NCBI RefSeq assembly: GCF_010389155.1
Contig: NC_057765.1
Coordinates: 25,794,980 to 25,858,979, forward strand
Length of the DNA: 64,000 nt
Direction: 5' to 3'
Origin: Erigeron canadensis
Taxonomy: Eukaryota; Streptophyta; Magnoliopsida; Asterales; Asteraceae
Shown here piece after piece: positions 1 through 12,400 of this stretch. Position numbers and translations under genes: made by a program. The notes beneath the pieces were generated by a model. The model ran no database searches, was not told the origin of the DNA, and saw nothing but the letters and a program-made list of their open reading frames with translations. Each line of letters begins with the position of its first letter. The first letter of the stretch is position 1.

Positions 1-575
1 GGAGCACTAGTAGCACGAGGACTCGGAGGTGGTGTCATCGGATATGGACCATCTGGCCCCGGGGCCAGCAAACGACACATCCACGGTATACGATCATTCT
101 TCGTGGTCATCGTCCGCTCCAGACTAGCCACAACGTGCTCCATACTCCCGAGTCGAGATGCTAGATGCTGAAGCTCATGTGTGGTGTTGTCAGGGAGCTG
201 GGCAACCTGGTAGTAGCGTCGCGGGCGATATGGTGGTGGGGGGTCCACCTAATGGTCGGCATCCCTATCGTGCTGAAGCCTTACAGGCACCTGCTCAATC
301 CGTACTCCTGGAAATGGCAGTGGCATGATCAACGGCTCCAGGCTCTCCCATGGTTTTGTGCTATACTCATACATCAACATGGAGGTTTTAGGCCCACACT
401 TCCGGAGGATCTTCATCGCATGCATAACTTGGGTGCCAATCTTAATTGGGGCGGTGCTTGCTATCTTCAAAGTGCAAAGCTTCCTTTGGAGGCCTAGAGA
501 AAGGGCGATCCGTGTGACGAAGTGGCCGCAAAAAATGTGACCACCCGCCTTCCTGCAGTTAATGTATACATTCAT
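1..575 (-). pseudogene. Retroelement-like ORF remnant, cut by the window edge
   Basis: Read on the minus strand from 575, a frame begins MNVYINCRKAGGHIFCGHFV and stays open for 108 codons to one TAG near 249. The same frame then continues to position 1 with proline-rich text (PPPPYRPRRYYQ) and a heptad-like stretch (LQHLASRLGSMEHVVASLER), so a single stop interrupts a longer frame that leaves the window. Proline-rich and coiled-coil segments after a short conserved core are common in plant retroelement gag-like or 'putative plant transposon protein' ORFs. That assignment is inference; I do not recognise the family with certainty. Local GC content is higher than in the surrounding sequence. 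Confidence 0.4.
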
Positions 576-883
576 ATGTTAAACAATAGAACTTCACATC
601 TCATAATGAAAGAAAATTGCTAAAATGGATAAATTATTACCTGCGATAAAATCCATGCAAGTATTGTGCCAGAATGTGGGGCTGGTGGCACGGGACCCTC
701 ATCAAAAGACAATACAAGAGAAGCAAACCAGTCTATGAAACCCACTCACCACCCTCACTACGTGCGTTGATGGACCTCGAGTTCAGACGGTGGATGTACC
801 GATACAAAGGATCCTTGTTTATAATGAGATGGTTTAATATAACCATAAATACAAAATGTCATTAATATACATACTGGCAAAAT

Positions 884-903
884 CATGCATGCATGCATGC
901 ATC
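884..903. repeat. (ATGC)n microsatellite
   Basis: About five ATGC units, self-complementary, lying between the ORF remnant and the 227-bp tandem repeat. Confidence 0.8.
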
Positions 904-928
904 TTTAGATAGCAAATTTACTCCATAC

Positions 929-1610
929 GGGCAATAGGCCCATTCGATTGAAAGACGAGCACATATAATCCATTTGACCCGTTTATACAAATGATGAACA
1001 TACTTTGTCCCACTAGGTCCATTCGACTGAAAGACGAGAACATATAACCCATTTGGCCCATGAATTATTAAACTGCATTGGATATTTTGAATTTACATAC
1101 ATATATCCATATATGCATACACACGACTCAAATGAGATATGAAACGAGTATGTAGGCCTAATAGGCCTATTCGATTGAAAGACGAGCACATATAATCCAT
1201 TTGACCCGTTTATACAAATGATGAACATAATTTGGCCCACTAGGGGCATTCGAGTGAAAGACGAGCACATACAACCCATTTGGCCCATGAGATATCAAAC
1301 GATGTGGATCTTTTGAATTTACATACATATATCCATATATACATACACACGACTCACATGAAATATAAAACGAGTATGTAGGCCCAATAGGCTCATTCGA
1401 TTGAAAGACGAGCACATATAATCCATTTGACCCGTTTATACAAATGATGAATATAATTTGGCCCACTAGGCCCATTCGAGTGAAAGACGAGCACATACAA
1501 CCCATTTGACCAATGAGATATCAAATGAGTGTGAAGACCTACTAGGCCCAATAGGTCCATTCGAGTAAAAGACCCAATAGGCCTATTTGAGAAGCATATT
1601 GACCCGTAAC
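929..1610. repeat. Tandem repeat, ~227-bp unit, three copies
   Basis: The anchor TCGATTGAAAGACGAGCACA recurs at 944, 1171 and 1397, giving periods of 227 and 226 bp. Each unit holds two diverged half-copies of the CATTCGA-TGAAAGACGAG-ACATA block about 80 bp apart, then an AT-rich linker with CATATATCCATATAT. The third copy is truncated and degenerate after about 1515. Short frames of 74-112 codons run through it on the minus strand only because the unit lacks stops in that phase; they repeat the same words and are not treated as genes. Confidence 0.85.
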
Positions 1611-3012
1611 ATATCAAATTTATATGATTTTTTTAATAAAAAATGATACTTTTTACGTCGTTTTATATAATATGGACTAGTAACCATAAATACTCTTTGT
1701 TTTATAATATACGGATAATTATGGGACACCTATTGATTTGCTTTTTATGTCATTTATCTAATACGGACCGTATAATATTAGCCAGGTAAAATACTCTCTA
1801 TTTTATAGTATATGGATAAATATGGGACACCTATTGATGGGGTTAACGTGAGGATGGTAAGTGATTAATATTGCAAAATATTAAGAAAGAGGGACCATAA
1901 GTGACAAATAGTGAAAACACATGGACACTTTTTGTTTTCTACTTCTTTTTTTGTTAAAAAAATTAAAATATCTACCGTTTTAAATATGTGACGGTCCGTA
2001 TTATGGTTTTAATATATCTGAAACTGAGGTGTCAGGCTCTGACATGTCAGTGCAAAAATGCAGAGTTATTTACACACCGTTTTTTTTCTCCGTTTTACTT
2101 TATACGGGCCGTTTTCGATACTAAAACGGTGAGTTTTACATAAAACGGCTTTATGACTGGTGTGTATATGAACAGTTAATGATGTGCATATAGGCACTCC
2201 CTAAAATAAAAATCACGAATATAAAAATATTTGACAACTAATATTGCTATGTAGGATTACATGAGAAGATAAAAAAAAAACATTTGTTATACAAAAATTA
2301 CATCATAAATAATAAAAATAAAAATAAATTTTAAGAAGGAAACTATTTATGACATCATAAGTAAAGTAAATAAAAAAATTAAACTTTAAGAAAAAATGTG
2401 AGGGTGACAAGTAAACTTTTTTTTTTTTTAAATGGTTATGTAAAAGATTGACAAATAAGCAAAAATGTAAAATAAATAAAAATGATATATAAGTATTTTC
2501 ATATCCTCTCTTATTTATAGAGAGATACAAATGATAAGCAAGGAAAGTAAATAATATTTTATAAATGTCATCATTTTACTGTATTTTTATTCGAATAAGT
2601 TAGAGGATTACTTATAAGATAACTTTATTCTTAAAAAAATTTAATTAATAATAATAAATAAGAATATTATTAAAATAGACGTAACTCACCTGCCAAGCAA
2701 AGCAAGCATCTCTCAAATCCAAACTTCCAAACGGTGTTTCATGTATCCACGAAACACCAACCACATAATACATCTAAATGAACCCGGCGCACAATATCAT
2801 TGACATACGCAATCCCACTAACATACGCCGGCATTCCCGTTACGACAAATCCTCCCGTCTCACTCTTCACTGCCATTTGCTAACTTCCTCTCTCTAGACT
2901 CGCTCAAAAACTATTTTATTATCATTATTTTTTTTAATATATATATATATATATATTGGAACTCACTTTTAGTGAATTTGAATCCCTCATTTTCTCAAAT
3001 TAAATAATAAAA
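1611..3012. other. AT-rich intergenic stretch upstream of gene 1
   Basis: No coding sequence is supported here. The stretch holds poly-A and poly-T runs, a pyrimidine-rich segment (CTTCCTCTCTCTAG near 2884) and an (AT)n tract at about 2937-2957, roughly 60 bp before the gene 1 start codon. The AT tract could serve as a TATA region, but this cannot be decided from sequence. Confidence 0.5.
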
Positions 3013-3647
3013 ATGGCGTCAATTCAGATACTGAAATCCGGTTTACATCCATTTATAGCTTCACAATCTTCTTCAAAGTCAAACTGTTACCATAGCAGAA
3101 GCAGAATTGTTAAGTTTAAGCCGAAGTTTTCGGTTGATAGAACGTTTTCGGTTTCGTGTAAGGCTCAAGATACCGATGATAATAATGATAGCAAAGGTAT
3201 AACTATAATAATTATATACTCCGTATATATATATATAATATGTATGTATAGTTTTGATATTTGAATTTGTGTTGTGTTATGTAGTTGAACTTGTTTTAGT
3301 GTGTAATTTATGTGAATGTAATGAGTTTAGTTAATTCGGAGAGGCGAATTTGTGTATTAGTTTAGATTAGTTATTTTGAAAGGAAGTTGAGTGTTATATA
3401 TGTATAAGAAAAAAATAAAATGTTAGACGAGCGACGCGTATAGCTTATTGCGTTGCTCAATTTCGAGTGTTTGGTTCATAGGTGTGTTTTAGCTTATTTT
3501 AAGAGAGAAAACGCACGTATATTTAAGCCAGGTTGTATATGGAACACTGCGTTAAACCACGAGCACTTAAAAATATGCACTTCTGGATGAGGAAGTATAG
3601 TTTAAATAGATAGAGAAGATACATGGAAAACATGTGGTATGTATGTT

Positions 3648-3680
<33 letters not shown>

Positions 3681-6600
3681 TGTCATAGTGGCATGATATT
3701 TAAGTAATGGATATTACAATTTGCATGCTGAATCACTAAATGTAGGTTGTCCTTGAAGTTGAATTCAAGTACTTTAGATTGCCACTTTGGATTCCTCTGT
3801 GACCAAGTTGTACAGCCTATTTTCTCAATTAACACCACATATCTGTTTGTTTTTGCCTTTGTGGAGTTATTATATGATGTTTGAATTGCTAAGTTACGAT
3901 GTTAAGATATCGAATATAGACTTATGGATCGAACATTAGAACCACTCTACAACAAAATTAACATATTGTTTTATAAAAGGGTTAAAAAGTTTTAATGAAT
4001 GTATCAAACTTTGCGCTAAAATCTATTGTATGGATATGTACCATTGTACCGGGCTTTAAGTTATTGCTACCGTATGTATGGTGTGACTTTTTATTTGGCT
4101 AATTAGTTTTTTCGCCGCCATGAAAGCCATATAGTTGCCATGTCACCAGCTTACAAGTCATAAGTGGTCGGAAGCATACAATAGCAATGATTGAATTTGA
4201 AAGCAATTTGATAGATACATTTAATATTTTGAAGATGGAAAGAAATCCAAACCAAAGTGTAGTAGAGCATCCTAAACACAATCTTTTATGGAAAGGTAAT
4301 ATCAAAGTTTGTTACTTAAATGAGCTATAGCCACATGGGGCATGTAGAAAGCAGGTTTTTCTCCCAAGCTGATCTATATAAAAAATTTCAACCTTACACA
4401 TTTCTCTTTCCGTTTTTCCATCCCGTATCGTATCTATGAGTCAATTTTGAACTCAACAAACACATGCCAATAGGTGTATGTTGCAAATTTGATAAATTTC
4501 TGTTGGATGAAGTATCTTCTTTCCTTCTTTATTCTTTTGATTGTGTTTCTTTTCCATCTAATTTAGTTAATTTGTTTGTTCCAGATATTATAATTTTCAT
4601 TTTGTAAATTAGTGCTTTGATTTGATCATTTTGTTTTATCCTGATTGTATCTATATACCTGTTTTCAATATTGGTTCATTGGTTGATCTCTATTGGTTCA
4701 TATCTTGTTTATGTTTCCAATGGGACTAGTTTAATTTATGCAGCTGTATTCTTATGTTTTTACTGTCTACAGGTGAGGAGCCTACCGAGTCTTTATTTAT
4801 GAAAGAACTAAAGAGGCGTGGCATGACACCCACTTCATTATTAGAGGAAAGTTGGAGCACATTGAAAGACGAGAATATTACATATAAGGAAGAAGATGGA
4901 GGTTTTTCAAATAGAAATGTTGTATCGACAGATCTTGAGAAAAGCCTGTCTAATCAAAGGGAGCGATCTATGGCTTTGAACAGTGAGGGCCTGGAGGTTG
5001 ATTTTCTTACCTTCTTGAGCTTATTATACGGTTTTTGCTTACTTGGTTTTTGGTTACTATTACAGGTATGCTAATTACTTTTCTTGTTATATCAGGGTTT
5101 GATTCCACGTGCTAAAGTCTTGCTAACCCTTGGAGGAACATACTTCTTGGCCTTTTGGCCACTAATCCTTGTAACAGTGGCATCCTTCTCTGCTGTTTAC
5201 ATTGTAAGCTTTCCTGATCACCTGATCTGTATACTTTTGGATTTTATCTAAGTACAGACTGGATGGTCTAGATTTAGCTCCTAATTTGCTGGTAGTCTGA
5301 TATATAATGGTCATTGGAATAACTAGTAACACTGACAACTGCTAGAATATAGTGATGTGGTTCTGTACTGTAATGCTTAGTTACGGATTTTAGGGATGAT
5401 GGTTCGGTAGAACTTTGAGTGCTATCTGTTTGAATTATTGAACGTTTTAATAATCAATAAAAGAAATGAGGTAATCAGTCGTAGCAAATTCTATCCCTTA
5501 AGTGATGTAACTTCTCTATTATTTGTTTGTTCATGCTTTTCACTTATATATCTTAAGTTCAGTTTTCATATGATGACGGTTGAAACCATCCTTTTGTTCA
5601 TGAAATCTGTAACTTGTGATTCAGTTTTCTTTGTTAGCACCCTTCCATACATAAATATATGAAACCAGATGCAACTCGTTTCTCTCATTGGTTTATCCTT
5701 TGTATACACATGCACACACATATATTGATGTAATGCATCATATTGTTTTTACAAAGAATTTCTTCATTACTCTAAACATTTGATAATATACTAATCACAT
5801 GATCCACTTTCATGCACCTGTGTATATGTATTTTTGCTACATCATGTTCAAGTTTTCAATATAGTTACCCTTAAAAGAATATTTAGCAGAAAGTGTATTA
5901 AATTAATATTGATATTAATTTCCTAGTGCTATTCTTATATGAGTATCTTTAACCATCCCCCTCAATTGAAGTTGTTTGATTTATTAAAAATCCATGAACA
6001 GTTTTTTCATTATCAACATACAAAGAAAATAGCAAACTAACAAGATTGAAACTAGTAGATACAATGTTCACCACCATTAAGGTGGCCTAGTGACTGGTGA
6101 TCCTGAGTCCTCACTAGAGGTCGTCAGGGAAAGGGTTTTGAAAAGTTCACGTGGATACTTCGGTTAGATACTTAGATTGCTTACATTTGAGTCAGAGACT
6201 CGCCCTCCTTGGGTTACCTGAACAGGGAAAATCTCCTCTGTTTACCATTTAGCAAAACGGGCAGCTTGGGTGATAAGTGGGCAGATTAGGGTCAATGGAT
6301 AATTTTCATTTTCAGGTCAAAATGGTGGTTCGGTCGACCTACCAACGTATCGTTGTCAGCTTTTTGAAGAGTTTGTTAATTTAATGTTCAGATATGATTA
6401 CAGAAAGTAGAATATCTACAACTAAGTTAATTTGTTTGAAATGAAATAATTTACATTTTAGGTTGGATGTAAGCATTTGCACATTAGGCAATTTTCGATG
6501 TTCAACAGATTTGAGCAATTTGATTTGTTTACCCTACTTGGCCTCTTCTTTTTATTATATTACAAATAGTTATTTATTGGTCGTGTGGGGGTCACCCCAC

Positions 6601-9162
6601 TTTAAGATTTTGAGATTGTGGCAAGAAACGAAGTCATATCTGTGAGTGCGAGTTCCAAAGTGTATAAATACACAATATAGGGGATCTGGTGGCCCAATCT
6701 AAGAGACTCGGTATATCAATCAGATTCGTTGGGTCAAGCTTGGCTTCAAGCATTTCCGGTGGACCTTGACATAGTGATATGCATACACTTGGATAATGTA
6801 TGTGTGTGTCTCTTATCCGGGTAGGTATATACTATGTAGTCAATTTCGGTGGTATACCGGTGGTATTTCGGTTTTCGGTCCTCCACCGGTATACCGGTAA
6901 AGATTTTTGTCTAAAATTTCGGTACCGAGATTTTCGGTCCAAATTTCGGTGGTATACCAGTTTTTCAGATTTTTTTTTATTTTTTATTAAATTATTTTTG
7001 TCTAAACGAACAAACAACATAAGAAACACTAAATTTTTCAAGCATCAACACTAATCTATCAAAAATTGACACTTTTAAGCTTGACTTTGATATTTAGATT
7101 GAGTATTAACTTAATATAATTGCTATTTGTGTGTATAATTGCAATCTTTTTGGTATATATATAATTATATATAATTTTTTTCATAATATTATGATTACCG
7201 AAACACCACCGAAATACCACTGAAATAATCGATGTTTCAAATACCAGTCCTTGACCGAAACACCGAAATTTTGGTCCTTAACTACTTAGGGTATATATGC
7301 AGATACACGTAGATTAAATCCAGAAACCCTAAGCCCACTCCTCGACGTTGGCCCACTTATGACCAAAGAGACCCCCAGTTTCAGTGGATCCGGATGGAGT
7401 GGCTTCCTAGCCAACAGATCCAATCCTCCCTTCGGAATTAAATGCCCTACGCAGCCCATGCCCCTTTGTGGAATTGTGGTTTAGCATCATATATATGAGT
7501 ATGAATGTGGCTTAGATATACACTTATGTATATATATTATATACACATATATGTGCATGAATTATACATTGCGATAAGATAGTATATCCGGACCACCTGA
7601 ACATACGAGGATAACTGACATGTCAGCCTTAAGAATGGTCTGATCCTCCGTCCTCGTACTTACCTTTTTCCACCCTCATAGGTCCATTAACACGTTGTTG
7701 CCTTAATTTGGGGCGCTATAAAAACCCAAATCGTTAAGTACCCACGCGAAATATTCAATATTCATTTTCACTCAATCAATCCTTCTGGAATTATAAGGAA
7801 CGCAACTCTTGTTCTATGCTAATCAATTATCACCTTAGGTTCTTTAAGAAACTTGGTAGGATTGCACTGTCAATTCAGGAGACAGTGATTGGCCCTGTTA
7901 AACCTCCATTTTTTACGAGCTTTATTCTTTCATGCTCAAACACTTGTCATAGCCAATGTGGGCCTTCTTTACTTGCTTATAGCAGCTAATATTTGGTGCG
8001 ATGGTTTGATAGTTAAATTTACAGTCTTTGGTGTGTGAGATCCTATGACTATTGTATCAGTGAGAAAAACAAATGCTAAGAATAGTCAAGCATAAGTAAA
8101 ATGCATAAATAACAAAGGAGAAAAGAAAACAAAATATTGAAGAGAAGTAGAAGAAATAAAAGAAAACTTAACTGGAAAGAGAACAATAAACAAAAGGTAA
8201 AAGGGAAAGGAGATTGAAAAGAAGAAAAAGAAATAAGTTATAGAGTGTGTGTTTAGGCTGTGCAAGTATTGTTTCATTATGACAAAACCCGAAGACCTGA
8301 CCCAGGACTGGACTGAACCTAACCTTTACTGCTGTATTCAGTCTGTTTCTCTGTTCTAGGTCTCTTAAATATCTGTTATCGAGTCATAATATTTTAAAAC
8401 TTGGTTATGGGTTCTCGGTTCCTAACCAAAATACAGACCACCAGTGTTTAACCTGATTTTTTATTCTGTAAACAAGGATGTACATTGTTATATATGTATT
8501 CTTCAAACTATGAGAAATTACAGCCTCAACCTTGTATTCGGTTTATAGTCCCGTTTAGGACTGTTTCCAGTTTGATAGGTCCAATTCTCAGATCCATTAT
8601 TCTTAATTTCCCGGTAGCCCCAACCCTCATAGCCTACAGCAGTGTTGGCCCAAGTGTAGATTGATGGTTGATGGACTGCATCTATGTGTATGATTCATTT
8701 AGAGGCAATGGAGTATATTTAGATTTATAGAAACAGAAGAAAGAAGAGGCCTGATTAAGGAACATATTAATGGTTGAAGAAAAAAGAGCCGTGATTCATA
8801 GACATATTAGTGGCGGTACCATCCTTGACTTGTAAAGTGCCAAACGAACAACTCCTATGACACCTTATAGTAAACATTATCATAGTTATGTATCTTTCTG
8901 GATAGTGGTTTTTCTTTTAGATGAATGATTCATATAGTGTACATTTTTAACATTTTTTGCTACATGATTTTTTTTTCGTTAATATGTTTTAAAGTTCTGG
9001 TCTTCGGTTCTATCATTATCCACATGTTTCTGTTTGCAGTACTTTGGACCTAAATTTGTCCATGATGCTACCACAAGACAAGTATACCTACCCCAATATG
9101 TTGATCCATATGCACTTCTTGAAGACCAAAGGATCTCTGAAACTGCACCAAGGCTAAATTAA
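3013..9162 (+). CDS. Plastid-targeted small membrane protein, function unknown
   Basis: Four exons join in frame: 3013-3196, 4773-4996, 5096-5203 and 9040-9162 (639 nt, 212 codons plus TAA). All introns are GT-AG and the phases fit (1, 0, 0). Residues 1-55 are rich in Ser, Arg and Lys with almost no acidic residues, typical of a chloroplast transit peptide. An acidic soluble part follows, with ESLFMKELKRRGMTPTSLLE (about 66-85) and QRERSMALNSEGLE (about 123-136). One hydrophobic helix, about 144-172, contains GGTYFLAFWPLILVT, followed by a short tail ending YALLEDQRISETAPRLN. The likely place is a plastid membrane, with the N-terminal part on one side. The word pattern is that of a conserved plant protein rather than a chance frame, but I cannot name the family. 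The third intron (3.8 kb) carries several transposon remnants. The stop lies 266 bp from the stop of the convergent permease gene. Confidence 0.85.
3650..3681. repeat. (GT)n-(AT)n microsatellite in intron 1
   Basis: A TGTGTG run of about 20 bp passes directly into TATATATATA inside intron 1 of the plastid-protein gene. Confidence 0.85.
6066..6260 (+). mobile_element. SINE-like element in intron 3 of gene 1
   Basis: It begins with a tRNA A-box-like GGTGGCCTAGTGACTGG. It shares with 52005-52210 the ordered words GATACTTCGGTT, a short ACATT-AAGTC block, GACTCG, a GGTAACCT- or GGTTACCT-like word and AGGGAAAA. Two diverged copies of one family on the same strand support a dispersed element. No clear target duplication was found, so the edges are approximate. 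Confidence 0.45.
6832..7288. mobile_element. Inverted-repeat (MITE-like) element in intron 3
   Basis: The left side carries repeated CGGTGGTATACCGG and TTTCGGT words starting near TAGTCAATTTCGGTGG. The right side carries the complement (ACCGAAACACC, GACCGAAACACCGAAATT) ending near TTAACTACTTA. The middle is AT-rich. This is the layout of a short non-autonomous DNA transposon. No convincing TSD was found. Confidence 0.55.
7318..7900 (+). mobile_element. LTR-like retrotransposon fragment in intron 3
   Basis: This block has higher GC than its surroundings. It includes AGTGGCTTCCTAGCCAACAG and a good TATA box (CTATAAAAAC near 7716) followed by a CAATCAATCC-rich leader. The look is that of a plant LTR with its promoter. 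No partner LTR, integrase or reverse transcriptase is present in the intron, so it is called a fragment with low confidence. Confidence 0.3.
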
Positions 9163-9428
9163 TGGTACAAGTCCCCATAATCCATATACATCTTAAAAAC
9201 ATCAATAGCTAGACTTTCATCATTACATTTCTGCCAAATGCCCCTGAAGTTCTGTAAATGTAACCAAGAACTCTCGTCATACTTATAACGAGATTTCTTT
9301 CATACAGACACTTGTAAATACAGATTCCTACTTGTACAATGAAAGTTACCGCTAGTAACTTATGTTAAACTCCCTTTTTTTGCTATTCATGTCACGATGG
9401 TATTCGAAAGTGAAATCATTTAAGTTAC

Positions 9429-12400
9429 TTAGGATACAGACTGAAATGGCTTGAAAGATTGGACTGAAGTGATGAGCCCGCGGGTTGACCCAACTGCAGC
9501 TACTAGTGATACAATCAAGCATGCTAGACTCAGTATTTGCATCCAAATCCAAGTGAACGAGTACTTGCGGATCTTTGCTTGTGAGATGTACATCTCTATT
9601 GGGAAATAAACAGATAATGGCCAAAATGTACCCGCACCCAGTAACCCCACAAAGTCGTTAAAGAATGGGAATATCATTGCTATTATTGTCATCACTATCA
9701 CGTAACTAGTTCTCCAAACAAATCTGAACACATTGATATCAAATCCACACACTGAGAACTCTTTTATGACGAGTTTGTTTTGTGGCCATCTTTTTTTACT
9801 CCAATTCTCGACAAACCCAAAAAATGGTTGTGCCAGTACCTGGATAACCAATTGCAATACATTCGTTAGGTTTGCTACCATATTTGTGACTATAAATGTT
9901 ACTGCTAAAGTGTTGTGAAGTGATAACTTGATTTCTGATGGTGTGGCTTACCTGATAAGCACCAAGAAGATGAATAACAATGCATATATTGGCAATATCA
10001 ATAAGCCAAAAAGGGTCATAAAACCCAAATCCGGTTAAAAAGTTCCCTGGAGCATCATTTCCAAAGGCGGCATAACCTAACACACCACACAGCATATAAA
10101 ACACAGTTGACGCCATGATTCCAATGGCTGTAGCTAGCTTCATTTGTTTGTTTTCCGGTGGACTTGATTTCAGAGTATCCTGCATTTATAAAGGCCACTG
10201 TACCTTCAAACCCAAATCCTTAACGCGAAATTGTCATTCTAATCAGAAATGTAGATGAGGTTTCTGACCCATTTACCCTACCCGCTAGACAGCCCTTTTG
10301 ACACGTATTGTCTAATTTCATGAACAACTTGCCTGAATTTCAATGAGGACAAAACAAAAAGAATACGCAAACGCAATATCTCCAAGTGCAGAGAAAGTTT
10401 TCCACATTTTCTCCATGCCTGAAAAATCACTGCTGACTGGTATTCCTGTTATAGTCGTTTTCCCAATTCCATCAGCTGTAAACACAAGAAAAATACATCA
10501 AAAATCTATCATAACATTGACAAACCAAACATCAAATGAATAAGCAAAAGCAGGTTTTAATCCAGACCTGCTATTTTTGCAATTGAGAGACCGATTCCAA
10601 TCAGTGAATAAGTGAAGGACATTATAGCTGCAATGACTGAGAGCGGCGATAGTTTATGAAAGTTAGGGACTTGGCTTAGGATGATCTGAATGACAGCGAA
10701 AATCACCATAAATGAATTGTTGTGCACACGACAATCCGCATTGTGGCCTTGTTTATGGAAACAGTTAGATTTGGTGATTGCACTGTGAAAATAGGTTATA
10801 AAAATGTTAAAGTCCAGAGAATTGAAGTTAAGAAAAGGGAAAAAGTCGGTATCGTGGTGAACTTACGCCATGCTAATGGCAGTGGTAGTAGTGTATCCGA
10901 TGGTTATTCCGGTCAGGACACCATATTGTGCTATGCCACAAAGCTTGTATTGAAATGTTCCTATATGCACAATCACAATAGTTATTAAGATGGACTAACT
11001 ATTGAAAAAATATATTTGAAAAAAAAAAAAAAACTTTTTTACTCATTGACAGATTTGCTTTTATATCTTTGATTATTAGAATTAAACATTTATTTTAAGA
11101 CAAGCTAAAGGGAAGTGATATTACAACAAAGATACAAATTTGATTGCACAATGTACAACTACATAATGCATATATTGTTGTAGATTATCAAATTGTGTTG
11201 TAAGAATATCATTTACCCATGCTAAAAGATAAATAACTTGAGGAATTTGAGACGTATTTATTTTGTGCAAATTGCTCGGAATAAAAAAATTATTATGTGC
11301 AAATTGGACAAAAACATGATTGAAGTTGATGAAAACCCAACTATATTACCCGAGTGGTTTTGTAAAAATAAAAGAAGTCCATTAGTATTATCTAAAATAT
11401 GTAATAATTATTTGGGTTGCATTACTATTGTGTCCATTTACAAAAAATATTTTGTTGTAAGTGACGTTTTATTTTATTAATCGTTAGTAGATTTTTCTTA
11501 TTTCAAGAACCAGTTTTTATAAAAATCATAAAGATACTTAAATAATGTATTACTTCATATCTCCTATTTGATTGTCTACCAACAAAAAAATGTTACAAAT
11601 CTTATATATATATAAAACAAAATTGTTATGACATCATTAATTTCTAAATTATTTTATAAACAATGTTTACTTGTCATTATTAGACTTCTTCATATTAATT
11701 ATTTCTTTTTTATTGTCTTGATTTATGACATCATCATATTTAAAGTTTAAATCATCTATGATTTTTTTTAACTTAAGTCTCATGTAAATTACATGTAATA
11801 ATCTATTTTATTTTTTCTTGAAACGACTATTTGTCAATTATAGGTTAATAAGTTAATTATATTTATTTAAAATACAAGGTATATTTATTTAATAAGTTAA
11901 TAGGTCTCTTGAACTATCTCATAATTATAAACACCAACGTGACTAAATATTATAAAACTTTTATTATTAAGTCCGGATTGAACCCGGGTTAATTAGTTAA
12001 TGTGAATTATAATATGTGCAATGGACAGAGCTTTTAAATTAATAGATAGTTATTTTTATTCTTATATTTATTATTTAATAAAAAGGTATTAATATTAACT
12101 AGAAGGGTGACATTGGTATTAGTACGTATATCTAGTGGGGTGACGCCCAATAGAGTTCCAAATATGTCGTGTAATAATCCATTGTTAATCATGTTGTGAA
12201 AATATAATTGGAAAATTGAAAAACTTGACAAAATATATTAAGAAAGTGTGAATTACCCTCATATATACTAGATGGGTATTCGTGCAATGCGATGGGGTGG
12301 TGGTGGCGTGATACTGAATGTAAATTAATTGATATAAGAGGGGTTAATATGACTATTTAAGGGTTGTAAAATCTATGTTGTAAATATTTCGTTAATATGT

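Noticed and set aside
1013..1617. Three minus-strand frames with repeated GLYVLVFQSN-type words
   Set aside because: They mirror the 227-bp tandem repeat rather than a conserved protein.
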